Shown here: positions 1 to 7,764 of the stretch, one piece after another
How positions within the stretch are numbered: position 1 is the first letter of the stretch
How the letters are laid out: each line of letters starts with the position of its first letter
Source: an uncultured Lacibacter sp.
GTDB taxonomy: Bacteria > Bacteroidota > Bacteroidia > Chitinophagales > Chitinophagaceae
Assembly: GCF_946479605.1 (NCBI RefSeq)
Contig: NZ_CAMLGT010000040.1
Span: 1-19,813, forward strand
Direction: 5' to 3'
Length of the DNA stretch: 19,813 bases
Made by a program: the position numbers and the translations under genes
The notes under the pieces: generated by a model
Databases searched by the model: none
What the model saw: only the letters and a program-made list of their open reading frames with translations
Told to the model about the DNA's origin: nothing

Positions 1-872
1 ACTTGCTGACGGTTTGAATTTTGATTGGCGAGCACAGCTGTTACATACAACTTACCAAACTGCAGTTCAGTTTTCAACCCAAACAAAGCGGATGCACCGG
101 GCATTAATGTTCCTTTTGCCGGAAACTGGATATTACCTGCTTCAATGCGTTTAATGATGGCATCGTTATTCCCCACATAATCCAGCTTCAGTTGATTTTC
201 AAACTGGAAGTTGGCGAGTGTATTATAGGTTACAGGAAAGTTTAGTTTATCGCCGATCTTGGCATTCAATCCAAAGTTGGCATTCATATCAAAATCAAAA
301 CCACCGTTTTTTCTTGCACGTTCAGGCAAGGTTGGGTTTTTAATATTCTGCCCCATGTAACCGGCAGTGAGTGTAACATCGCCCTGCGGGCGAATTTCTA
401 CTTTGGGAATACCGCTGTTACTGAACAAACGGTTAAAGAAACTGGGGCGAACCTGCAGTTTCGGATCCTGTATTTTCCTGTTGAGATTAAGTGTGGTATT
501 TAAACGACGTTGAAAATATTCCCGTTCATCCTGCCTGCTTTTGTAAGCCAGCATTTCCTCGAATGTGAGGTAGCTCGGTTTGCGATACCAGCTGCGGCCG
601 ATCTTTTCGTAGATATAGTAACGCTTGGTTACAGGATCGTATGCAATAGAATCCCTGATATTGGATGGGCGTTGCAGATCGAACGTATTTTTGTTCGGTT
701 CTGTAAATGCATCACCTCTACGATCAGTTAATGGAAAACGTAAATTGTTTTGGGCAGGGGTGGTATCTTTTGCCGGCGTTTGAAAAAAAGGAGTACCGCC
801 ATAACTCGTCAGGAATGAGCAGGTCAGTACAATGGTCAGGAGGGCCTTGATACCAGATATGGTGCGTTGCAT
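1..872 (-). CDS. sprA: SprA, cell-surface/type IX secretion translocon protein (N-terminal part)
   Basis: This is the first 290 residues of a very large protein; the rest lies beyond base 1. I translated the minus strand by hand. It opens with a signal peptide (residues 1 to about 26, hydrophobic LLTIVLTCSFL) and then shows the SprA motif YDPVTKRYYIYEKIG at 79–92, RKPSYLTFEE at 97–106, and GNNDAIIKRIEAGNIQFP at 234–251 followed by GTLMPGASALFGLKT. In Bacteroidota, SprA is the huge outer-membrane barrel through which type IX secretion cargo leaves the cell, and it is needed for gliding. The start ATG at 872–870 is the last Met before the signal peptide; an in-frame TTG lies three codons upstream. 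It begins 38 bases after the ruvA stop on the same strand, so the two are probably co-transcribed. The family call is confident; gliding by this organism cannot be judged from here. Confidence 0.93.
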   Translation of the reverse strand, partial: MQRTISGIKALLTIVLTCSFLTSYGGTPFFQTPAKDTTPAQNNLRFPLTDRRGDAFTEPNKNTFDLQRPSNIRDSIAYDPVTKRYYIYEKIGRSWYRKPSYLTFEEMLAYKSRQDEREYFQRRLNTTLNLNRKIQDPKLQVRPSFFNRLFSNSGIPKVEIRPQGDVTLTAGYMGQNIKNPTLPERARKNGGFDFDMNANFGLNAKIGDKLNFPVTYNTLANFQFENQLKLDYVGNNDAIIKRIEAGNIQFPAKGTLMPGASALFGLKTELQFGKLYVTAVLANQNSNRQQ

Positions 873-910
873 CAGGGTCAATGTGTCTCTAAGCAAATAA
901 GTTTTGTCAA

Positions 911-1495
911 TTAAAGGCACTTCAGTGCAGCTTTTATCAGCGCTTGTACCTCAGTAAACTCCGTACCGGTTTGCCGGGCTTTTTTGATGGCTGACTCAGC
1001 TGCATTTCGGGCAATGCCTAAAGCGGTCATAGCTGTTAACGCATCAAGGTCTAAACTATTGTGAGTCAGTGCAGAAATATTCGCTTCTACAGGAGATTTT
1101 GCCAGTTTATCCCGTAATTCAAGCACAATACGTTGTGCCGTCTTTTTTCCAATGCCTTTTACACTTTCCAAAAGACCTTCGTTTCCTGAAAGAATTGCCC
1201 TTACCACTTCTTCAGCCTGCAACGAGGAAAGCATCATCCGTGCAGTTGAAGCACCCACCCCACTTACGCTGAGTAAATGCAGGAACACATCCTTTTCCTG
1301 CTTATCATAAAAGCCATAAAGTATGTGTGCATCTTCCCGAACAAGCAGGTGTGTAAACAGTACGCCATCCTGTGCATGCTGAATTTTAGAATAAGTATGA
1401 AGTGAAACCTGAACTTCATAGCCAACGCCATGAACGTCAATATGAACAACAGTGGGGGTCTTTAGCGTGAATGTGCCTTTGAGGTATGCAAACAT
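911..1495 (-). CDS. ruvA: Holliday junction branch migration protein RuvA
   Basis: RuvA is the tetrameric DNA-binding subunit that holds the four-way junction while RuvB drives branch migration. The 194-residue length is normal. The start MFAYLKG matches the usual RuvA N terminus (M-x-A-Y-L), so I chose ATG 1495–1493 rather than a Met 12 codons upstream. The OB-fold domain covers about residues 1–63. Two helix-hairpin-helix motifs are visible, VSGVGASTA (77–85) and VKGIGKKTA (112–120). A linker leads to the RuvB-contacting domain III at about 148–194, containing ALTAMTALGI. The gene is followed on the same strand by sprA, an arrangement I recall from other Bacteroidota; ruvB and ruvC are not in the window. 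Nothing looks damaged. Confidence 0.95.
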   Translation of the reverse strand: MFAYLKGTFTLKTPTVVHIDVHGVGYEVQVSLHTYSKIQHAQDGVLFTHLLVREDAHILYGFYDKQEKDVFLHLLSVSGVGASTARMMLSSLQAEEVVRAILSGNEGLLESVKGIGKKTAQRIVLELRDKLAKSPVEANISALTHNSLDLDALTAMTALGIARNAAESAIKKARQTGTEFTEVQALIKAALKCL

Positions 1496-1621
1496 GAAAC
1501 GAAAATAGAGTTTTTTGCAAAGGGTTCTCATTCACGGCTATGCTTTTACATGATTTCTTCTGAAAGATGAAGGTCTGAAAGGCTGTAGTAAGCCACTAAC
1601 AACTCCTTGCTTTCCAATACT

Positions 1622-1629
1622 TATATTTG
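1622..1629 (+). promoter_or_regulatory. Candidate -7 element (TATATTTG) upstream of fabH
   Basis: The octamer matches the Bacteroidota -7 consensus TAnnTTTG exactly and lies 49 bases before the fabH start, in the divergent ruvA/fabH gap. No TTG stands at the usual 17–23 base distance upstream; the nearest is only 12 bases away. The assignment is therefore weak. Confidence 0.35.
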
Positions 1630-1678
1630 CAGCCGGTTAAGCGGATCTCCTCCCTGACCAATAATTTAAAAAGCATAC

Positions 1679-2680
1679 ATGAGCAATAAAATTACTGCTG
1701 CCATTACGGCCGTTGCCGGATGGGTGCCCGAAGACAGGTTAACAAACTTCGACCTGGAGAAAATGGTTGATACCAATGACGAATGGATCCGCACAAGAAC
1801 CGGTATTTCTGAAAGAAGAATTTTAAAGGGTGAAGGTCTTGCAACTTCGGACATGATCGTTCCTGCTGTGCTCGACCTTTGTAAAAAACGTGGTATTGAT
1901 CCCAAAGAAATTGATTGTATGATCGTGGGTACTGTTACTCCGGATATGGTGTTCCCCTCAACTGCCAATGTGGTGTGCGATAAAATTGGCGCTACCAACG
2001 CATGGGGCTTCGACCTGAGTGCTGCCTGCAGCGGATTCCTTTTTTCGCTTACAACCGGAGCATCTTACATTGAAAGCGGCCGTTACAAAAAAGTGGTGGT
2101 TGTTGGTGCTGATAAAATGAGTGCGATCATTGATTACACCGACCGTAACACTTGTGTGATCTTTGGCGATGGTGCTGCCTGTGTGTTACTTGAGCCGAAT
2201 GAAGAAGGTTATGGTGTGCAGGACAGCATTTTAAAAAGTGATGGTGCCGGAAGAAATTTCCTGAATATGAAAGCAGGTGGCAGTCTTCGTCCTGCAACAA
2301 TGGAAACTGTTGCCAACCGTGAACACTACGCTTTCCAGGAAGGAAAAACGGTGTTTAAGTTTGCTGTGAAAGGCATGGCTGATGTGAGTGCAGAATTGCT
2401 TGAGCGAAATAACTTAACAGGCGAAGACATTGCATGGCTGGTACCGCACCAGGCTAACCTGCGCATTATTGATGCAACTGCTGAACGCATGGGCCTGGCA
2501 AAAGAAAAAGTGATGATCAATATTCAAAAATTTGGTAACACTACTGCCGGTACTATTCCGCTTTGCTTGTGGGAATGGGAAAGCCAGTTAAAGAAAGGTG
2601 ATAATATTGTTCTTGCTGCTTTTGGTGGTGGTTTTACATGGGGCGCTACCTGGATCAAGTGGGCGTACGATGGAAAGTAA
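1679..2680 (+). CDS. fabH: Beta-ketoacyl-[ACP] synthase III (FabH)
   Basis: FabH condenses an acyl-CoA with malonyl-ACP to begin fatty acid synthesis. The 333-residue protein has the full thiolase-fold catalytic triad: Cys117 in DLSAACSGF, His257 in VPHQANLRI and Asn287 in QKFGNTTAG. The early motif [15 protein letters not shown] (33–47) is typical of FabH, and the C terminus carries the glycine loop [11 protein letters not shown]. The gene stands alone, divergent from ruvA, and is followed by its own terminator, so it is probably a single-gene transcript. fabD, which makes the malonyl-ACP it uses, lies about 7.5 kb away on the other strand. The start follows directly on an in-frame upstream region without a better Met. 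Confidence 0.95.
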   Translation: MSNKITAAITAVAGWVPEDRLTNFDLEKMVDTNDEWIRTRTGISERRILKGEGLATSDMIVPAVLDLCKKRGIDPKEIDCMIVGTVTPDMVFPSTANVVCDKIGATNAWGFDLSAACSGFLFSLTTGASYIESGRYKKVVVVGADKMSAIIDYTDRNTCVIFGDGAACVLLEPNEEGYGVQDSILKSDGAGRNFLNMKAGGSLRPATMETVANREHYAFQEGKTVFKFAVKGMADVSAELLERNNLTGEDIAWLVPHQANLRIIDATAERMGLAKEKVMINIQKFGNTTAGTIPLCLWEWESQLKKGDNIVLAAFGGGFTWGATWIKWAYDGK

Positions 2681-2715
2681 CCTGAGACTTAAAAAAAGAG
2701 AACGAAGTATAAAGG

Positions 2716-2744
2716 AAAGCGGTTGTGAAAGCAGCCGCTTTTTT
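2716..2744 (+). terminator. Intrinsic terminator of fabH
   Basis: A 10-bp stem (AAAGCGGTTG with CAGCCGCTTT, one G·U pair) closes a 6-base loop at 2726–2731 and runs into a T-rich tail. It lies 36 bases after the fabH stop. The opposite strand lacks a clear T-tract, so it serves the plus strand. Confidence 0.8.
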
Positions 2745-2769
2745 ATTAATTATATTTTTTGATGAGAAA

Positions 2770-4755
2770 TTAAAATTCAAGTTTCCATACCTGCCTGTGA
2801 TATCCATCGCTGTTACCGGCAGTACCAGCAACATAAATATTTCCATTTGCATAAATCACAACCGGCTCAGTTAATGATTCATTCAAAACTCCAATGTACC
2901 AGATGTTTGTGAGGGGATCGTAAATATCAAATTTGTTTTTTGCCTTACCATTCGATACAAAAAAAACTGCTTTGCCGTTTAATTGACCGGAGCTGAACGA
3001 AGAAAAAGCATTTGGCTGAAACAAACAGGAAAAGGAAGTAGTGCCGGAAAGCGGTTCAAACATCTCCGCTTCATTTGATGTCTTTCCATCAACTATTCCA
3101 CCGGCCCAAATCAAATTCCGTCCAAACAAACCAGACATTCCATATTTGGGTTTACTTAACTGAGAAACCGACCACAAATTGGCTGCAGGATCATAAATAT
3201 CAATCCTGGAAGTAGGTGTTAATGTTGACTTATTGGTAACACCGCCGGCGAAAAATAATTTACCTTTTACATTATTTGCTGTGATCAAATAACGTGGTTG
3301 TCCAAAGTTGGTGGTTGTCCATCGTTTAGCAACAGCATCATATACATCAGCAAAGTTGCCACCAACTATTACCAACTTGTTTCCTGAAGCTAAGGAAGCC
3401 AATTGTCCATCAGCATGTGGCATTTCCATAATGTCCCATGTATTTGTGGCAGCATCATAAATGTCGATCCGTGATGTTAATCCTATACGGCCTGAAGGAA
3501 GAATACCTGTGCCTCCTGCAAAGAACACTTTGTTTCCCATTGCAGCAACTGTGATTCCCGACCTTGGTAAACTTAAGTCTGCCCTCGTCCATGAATTGGT
3601 AGTCATATCATAAATGTCTACCGATGAAGAAAAACTTGGGCCCGGACCAGAAGGAACTGAAGATCCTCCGGCAAAAATAATTTTATTACCTGCTGTTGCA
3701 ACTGCACTTACTTTTCTTGGATCGCTCAATGTTCCTATTGGAATAAGGCGGGCATTCAACTGTGGCCTGTTACTGTAAACTGTATTCACAATAATTGTAT
3801 CATCATCAAAAGCCCCTTCATTATCTGTAACCCGTAGCTGAAAACCATAAGTACCGGGCATAAGATTCGTAACTGTTGTACTAACTGAATTCGGATTAGT
3901 TATGATAGCAGAAGAACTTTCGGCAAATACAACGGACCAGTGATAGGTAACAATTGTGCCGTCAGGATCTCTCGACAATTTGCCATCCAAAGTAATTGAA
4001 GAAGGCTCTATACTACAGGTTTGTAAATTGTACGTTACTGTAATATCATTTCCAGCTTCTGCAACAGGTGATCTATTGGGGGAAATATTAACGGTTACTT
4101 TCATTGTATCAGTTGAAAACAATCCTTCGGCATCAGTAACAGTTAATTCAAACTGGTAAACTCCATTTGTAAGACCTGATGCTTCCGTTTGTACAGCCAC
4201 TGGATCTGAAAAAACAGAATTGGACGGGCCAGCTATTTTTCGCCATGCAAAGCCAATGATATTATTGTCGGGATCTGTTGATGCACTTCCGTCAAGCGTC
4301 GCTTTACTTACAGGTAATGTAATAATTTGATCCTGTCCTGCTCTTGCAACAGGAGGTCGGTTTGGCACGTTTGCACTATCTACAAAAACGTTCACAGTGT
4401 CGTTTGCAAACAACCCTTCATTATCTGTTACCTTCAATTCAAAACTATAAACACCCGGCAGCAACTTGCCAACTGCTGCTACACTTACCACTGTATCTTT
4501 TATTGTAAATGAAGATGGCCCTGCTATTTTTCGCCACAACCATTCTGTTATTCTTCCATCTGGGTCAGTTGATGCCGTTCCATCGAGCAAAACACTGTCC
4601 TTCGGTAATTTTATTGTTTTGTCTGCACCGGCTTTGGCAATGGGAGGACGGTTCTTACCCCGGCAATTTTCACAGGAATATTCCGGCTTGCAGGAAAGCA
4701 CTGAAAATAAACACAACGCAATTAAAAATGATGATAACAGAACCCAACCCTTCAT
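2770..4755 (-). CDS. Surface lipoprotein with three PKD domains and a kelch beta-propeller
   Basis: The 661-residue product starts with a lipoprotein signal peptide: MKGWVLLSSF, a hydrophobic stretch, then SVLSC with the likely lipidated Cys22. For that reason I chose ATG 4755–4753 over a Met 27 codons upstream. Three PKD domains follow at about 37–125, 133–223 and 228–325. Each opens with a PPxAxAG or SPVAEAG motif, has a DG-S-DPD loop, and ends in VTDxEG. Domains 1 and 2 also share WRKIAGPS. From about 338 to the end there are six to seven kelch-like repeats, each with a strand ending in AGG or GG and a segment such as IDIYDxxTNxW (IDIYDAATNTW, IDIYDPAANLW, FDIYDPLTNIW). The predicted site is the outer membrane or cell surface. 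PKD and kelch domains usually bind proteins or glycans; no enzyme domain is visible and the ligand is unknown. Confidence 0.85.
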   Translation of the reverse strand: MKGWVLLSSFLIALCLFSVLSCKPEYSCENCRGKNRPPIAKAGADKTIKLPKDSVLLDGTASTDPDGRITEWLWRKIAGPSSFTIKDTVVSVAAVGKLLPGVYSFELKVTDNEGLFANDTVNVFVDSANVPNRPPVARAGQDQIITLPVSKATLDGSASTDPDNNIIGFAWRKIAGPSNSVFSDPVAVQTEASGLTNGVYQFELTVTDAEGLFSTDTMKVTVNISPNRSPVAEAGNDITVTYNLQTCSIEPSSITLDGKLSRDPDGTIVTYHWSVVFAESSSAIITNPNSVSTTVTNLMPGTYGFQLRVTDNEGAFDDDTIIVNTVYSNRPQLNARLIPIGTLSDPRKVSAVATAGNKIIFAGGSSVPSGPGPSFSSSVDIYDMTTNSWTRADLSLPRSGITVAAMGNKVFFAGGTGILPSGRIGLTSRIDIYDAATNTWDIMEMPHADGQLASLASGNKLVIVGGNFADVYDAVAKRWTTTNFGQPRYLITANNVKGKLFFAGGVTNKSTLTPTSRIDIYDPAANLWSVSQLSKPKYGMSGLFGRNLIWAGGIVDGKTSNEAEMFEPLSGTTSFSCLFQPNAFSSFSSGQLNGKAVFFVSNGKAKNKFDIYDPLTNIWYIGVLNESLTEPVVIYANGNIYVAGTAGNSDGYHRQVWKLEF

Positions 4756-4922
4756 CGGATAAACATACAATTTTATGCGCAGGGATACAAGTTGACGGTC
4801 ATTTGCCCATGCATACACCACTGTACAATTCTTCATGTGCCGACAAACGTTTTTCCACTAAAAATTAAGTTATAGCTTAGCAAATTCCCCAAAGCCGGCA
4901 GCGGCCAACAAAAAACAAAGAG

Positions 4923-5369
4923 ATGAAAACAGTTTTTGATGCCGAAGTTCGAAACGAACTTGTAACACGTATTCATTCATTAACACTGCAGAATCATGCG
5001 CTTTGGGGTAAAATGAATGTTTCACAAATGCTGAAGCATTGCACCCTGTGCGATGAAATGTTTTTCGGCAAAATCATGATCAAACGTGTTTTTATTGGCC
5101 GGATCATCGGGCCAATGTTGCTGAAGAGAGCACTGAAAGATGAACAAGGCTTTGGAAAAAATTCACCCACCAGCCCACTGCTAAAAACCACCGGCCAGCA
5201 GTGCGATATTGATCTGCAGAAAAAAGAATGGATCAGTAGTATTGAACAGTTTGCAGATTATAATAACCTCAATTTTGTTCATCCCTTCTTTGGGCCAATG
5301 ACGAAAGATGAAGTTGGATTGTTTGCTTACAAACATGCCGATCATCATTTGAGGCAATTTGGTGCATAA
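4923..5369 (+). CDS. DUF1569 family protein (DinB/YfiT-like fold)
   Basis: The 148-residue protein matches the DUF1569 pattern: WGKMNVSQMLKHC near the start (His39) and HPFFGPMTKDE followed by YKHADHHLRQFG at the C terminus (His138, His141, His142). DUF1569 belongs to the DinB/YfiT-like four-helix superfamily, in which three histidines bind a divalent metal. Some members transfer thiols such as bacillithiol; the substrate here is unknown. The gene starts after an A-rich stretch (AAAGAG just before ATG) and is followed 27 bases later by the GrpB-like gene on the same strand, so they may form a small operon. I see no signal peptide, so it is probably cytoplasmic. Confidence 0.82.
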   Translation: MKTVFDAEVRNELVTRIHSLTLQNHALWGKMNVSQMLKHCTLCDEMFFGKIMIKRVFIGRIIGPMLLKRALKDEQGFGKNSPTSPLLKTTGQQCDIDLQKKEWISSIEQFADYNNLNFVHPFFGPMTKDEVGLFAYKHADHHLRQFGA

Positions 5370-5396
5370 GCTTTAAAGCGTTTTACAAATCAACCT

Positions 5397-5924
5397 ATGC
5401 TCATACAGGAATATACAACCAGCTGGGCTTTCAATTTCCAGGCAATCATAGCAATGCTTTCTGATGCTTTATTGAATATCCCTGTGTCAATTGAACACAT
5501 CGGCAGCACCGCTGTTCCAGGTCTTGCAGCAAAGCCAATTATCGATGTTGACATCTTCTTCCAAAATAGCAGTGATTTTTCCACAATTAAAATCAGGCTA
5601 GAAAAAGCAGGCTATTATCATAACGGCAATCAAGGCATTCAGGACAGAGAAGTTTTTAAACGAGTTCCAACATACACAGACAACAACGCATTAAACACAA
5701 TTGCTCATCACCTTTACGTTTGTTCTGCCGATTGCGAAGAACTGAAACGGCATATTTTATTCAGAAATTATTTACGTGCAAATACAGAAGCAAGAAATGA
5801 ATACCAGCAGTTAAAACAACAGCTGGCAGCTGAAGCAAATCATGACCGCAAATTGTATGCACAGCTAAAGGAAGAAAAAGCAAAAGCGTTTATTGAAAGT
5901 GTGATTGCCAGGGCAAGCCTGTAG
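5397..5924 (+). CDS. GrpB-like nucleotidyltransferase-fold protein
   Basis: The 175-residue product has the GrpB/UPF0157 hallmark IEHIGSTAVPGLAAKPIID (32–50). In it the GS pair and the following acidic residues (Asp50, Asp52) resemble a nucleotidyltransferase active site. The family's second motif, HHLYVC, is also present, followed by a helical C terminus rich in Lys and Glu. In some bacteria this domain is fused to dephospho-CoA kinase, but here it stands alone at the usual stand-alone length. The biochemical role of the family is poorly known. The gene follows the DUF1569 gene by 27 bases and converges on the DinB gene with a 23-base gap. Confidence 0.85.
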   Translation: MLIQEYTTSWAFNFQAIIAMLSDALLNIPVSIEHIGSTAVPGLAAKPIIDVDIFFQNSSDFSTIKIRLEKAGYYHNGNQGIQDREVFKRVPTYTDNNALNTIAHHLYVCSADCEELKRHILFRNYLRANTEARNEYQQLKQQLAAEANHDRKLYAQLKEEKAKAFIESVIARASL

Positions 5925-5947
5925 CTGTAAAAACGTTCTCTCAAACG

Positions 5948-6442
5948 TCAGATACGTGTGCGGTACCAATGTACAAAATCTGTTGCAGGGACTTCTGTTA
6001 CTCCTAACTCACGCATCATTGTTACCAACTGTCCCCGGTGGTATGTGCCGTGATTGAACAGGTGATGCAACACTGTCCACACTGCAGAACGAAAAGGCTG
6101 GCCTTTAATATTTTTATAATCAAACTCACGATGCAGTTCTTCTTCTGTTACAGCATTTACAAAACGCTCCCATTCACCCGACTGTTGCAGCAAACCATTG
6201 ATGGCCTCTTTCATTGTAGGATTAAACTGCTTACTTGGTATCACCATTTGCTGATGCCCTTCCATCCGCTGCCACCAGATACTTTCTGCATCCCATAAAT
6301 GCAGAACTGTTGCATACAGGTTGGGGAAACTGCTCTTTACGATTTGTTGATGCAGATGTTCGTCCATGTCAAGAATTGTATTTGTGATTTGTTCGTATGC
6401 CCAACGATTATATGTGGCATAAGCCTGCAGTAATTCCTTCAT
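5948..6442 (-). CDS. DinB family protein
   Basis: This is a 164-residue DinB-superfamily protein. His48 lies in VLHLWDAE, and a C-terminal histidine series reads HHLFNHGTYHRGQ (His127, His131, His135), a signature of the metal-binding site. The typical N terminus LLQAYATYNRWAYEQI follows the chosen start ATG 6442–6440; the 25 upstream in-frame codons do not look like the family. DinB proteins are mostly uncharacterised metal-dependent hydrolases or thiol S-transferases. It is the second member of this superfamily within 1.5 kb, after the DUF1569 protein. It converges with the GrpB-like gene and diverges from the PLP enzyme gene. Confidence 0.87.
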   Translation of the reverse strand: MKELLQAYATYNRWAYEQITNTILDMDEHLHQQIVKSSFPNLYATVLHLWDAESIWWQRMEGHQQMVIPSKQFNPTMKEAINGLLQQSGEWERFVNAVTEEELHREFDYKNIKGQPFRSAVWTVLHHLFNHGTYHRGQLVTMMRELGVTEVPATDFVHWYRTRI

Positions 6443-6586
6443 ACAAAGTTGTTTTACTCTGAAATTAATGAAATAATCAAAAAAATGAACAGGAACATAG
6501 TGACACTCCCAATGCAAACTTTACAAGCGGGCTGGTTTAAGCTGTATTAATGCGTATTTTTAAAGCTGAAACTGAAATGGAGTACA

Positions 6587-7714
6587 ATGGAATTTTCTAC
6601 ACGCATCATTCACGAAGACAATATCAAAGACAAAAGCGGCGCTGTAATGTCGCCCATCGTTTTATCAACCACCTTCGAACGTGGCGAAGATGGCATCAGC
6701 TATCCTGGTGGTTACTTTTATTCACGCTACGATAATCCTAACCGCCATTCACTTGAGCAAAAACTGGCGAAAATGGAGAATGGTGCAGCATGTGTAAGTT
6801 TTGCATCAGGACTTGCAGCAGCAACAAATGTGTTTCAAAGTTTGAAAACTGGCGATCATATCATCTTACCAGATGACACTTATTTTTCGATCCGTACTAT
6901 TTTGGATGCTATGTTTGGACCGTTCGGTTTATCGTACACGTTAGTGGATATGACCAACCATGCTGCTATTGAACAGGCAATACAGCCAAACACTATACTG
7001 ATATGGATGGAAACACCATCGAACCCATCCTTGAAAATAACAGACATAGCAGCTGTTGTTGCCATTGCAAAAAAACACAATTGTTTTACTGTGGCTGACA
7101 ATACATGGGCCAGTCCATTTTATACAAGACCAACTGAATTGGGTGTTGATATTTCACTTCACTCTACCACAAAGTATTTAGGCGGCCACAGTGATATACT
7201 CGGTGGAGCATTGATCTTTAAAGAAACAAATGAGCGTTACGAACGCATCCGCTCCTTTCAAAAACTTGGCGGTGCAGTTCCTTCACCGTATGATTGCTGG
7301 TTGCTTTGCAGAAGCCTCACTACGTTTGTTGCACGCATGCCCATTCACTCGAACAATGCCATGCAGCTCGCAACGTACCTTGAAACACATCCTAAGATTG
7401 AACGTGTGTTGTATCCCGGCTTAGCATCGCATCCGCAACATGCTGTTGCGGCAAAACAAATGCAGAATGGTTTTGGCGGCATGTTATCGATTCTTGTAAA
7501 AGGAGATCGTTCAACCGCATTGAAACTTGCAGACAAATTACAGTTGTTTACACATGCAACAAGTTTAGGTGGTGTAGAAAGTTTAATTGAACATCGCAAA
7601 TCAATTGAAGGCGATCTTTCTCCAACTGCTGATAATCTTTTACGTATTTCAGTGGGTCTTGAAGATGTGAAAGATCTGATAGCAGACTTTGAGCAGGCAT
7701 TACAATCTTTATAA
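6587..7714 (+). CDS. Trans-sulfuration PLP enzyme (cystathionine synthase/lyase family)
   Basis: The 375-residue protein belongs to the Cys/Met metabolism PLP-dependent family. Visible motifs are FYSRYDNPN (44–52, Tyr45 and Arg47 contact the neighbouring PLP phosphate), SFASGLAAAT (71–80), METPSNPSLK (141–150), Asp171 in VADNTWASP (pairs with the PLP ring nitrogen) and Lys196 in HSTTKYLGGHSD (Schiff base). Family members include cystathionine gamma-synthase, gamma-lyase, beta-lyase and methionine gamma-lyase. Sequence alone does not decide which reaction is carried out, so I give no gene symbol. No other methionine or cysteine pathway gene is nearby. The ATG follows a second in-frame-shifted ATG closely, but only this frame encodes the family. 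Confidence 0.9.
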   Translation: MEFSTRIIHEDNIKDKSGAVMSPIVLSTTFERGEDGISYPGGYFYSRYDNPNRHSLEQKLAKMENGAACVSFASGLAAATNVFQSLKTGDHIILPDDTYFSIRTILDAMFGPFGLSYTLVDMTNHAAIEQAIQPNTILIWMETPSNPSLKITDIAAVVAIAKKHNCFTVADNTWASPFYTRPTELGVDISLHSTTKYLGGHSDILGGALIFKETNERYERIRSFQKLGGAVPSPYDCWLLCRSLTTFVARMPIHSNNAMQLATYLETHPKIERVLYPGLASHPQHAVAAKQMQNGFGGMLSILVKGDRSTALKLADKLQLFTHATSLGGVESLIEHRKSIEGDLSPTADNLLRISVGLEDVKDLIADFEQALQSL

Positions 7715-7723
7715 TATCGTTTG

Positions 7724-7738
7724 ACGGTCGTTGACCGT
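7724..7738. repeat. Short hairpin element before the serine hydrolase gene
   Basis: The sequence ACGGTC-GTT-GACCGT is a perfect 6-bp inverted repeat, followed by ACC and then GACGAAAAT. A close relative lies on the other side of the downstream gene at 9576–9591. There is no T-tract, so it is a poor terminator. Confidence 0.5.
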
Positions 7739-7764
7739 ACCGACGAAAATCAAAACATCGCACC

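Noticed and set aside
911..1531. Longer RuvA start at 1531
   Set aside because: The extra 12 residues (MRTLCKKLYFRF) do not fit the family, whose N terminus begins M-x-A-Y-L.
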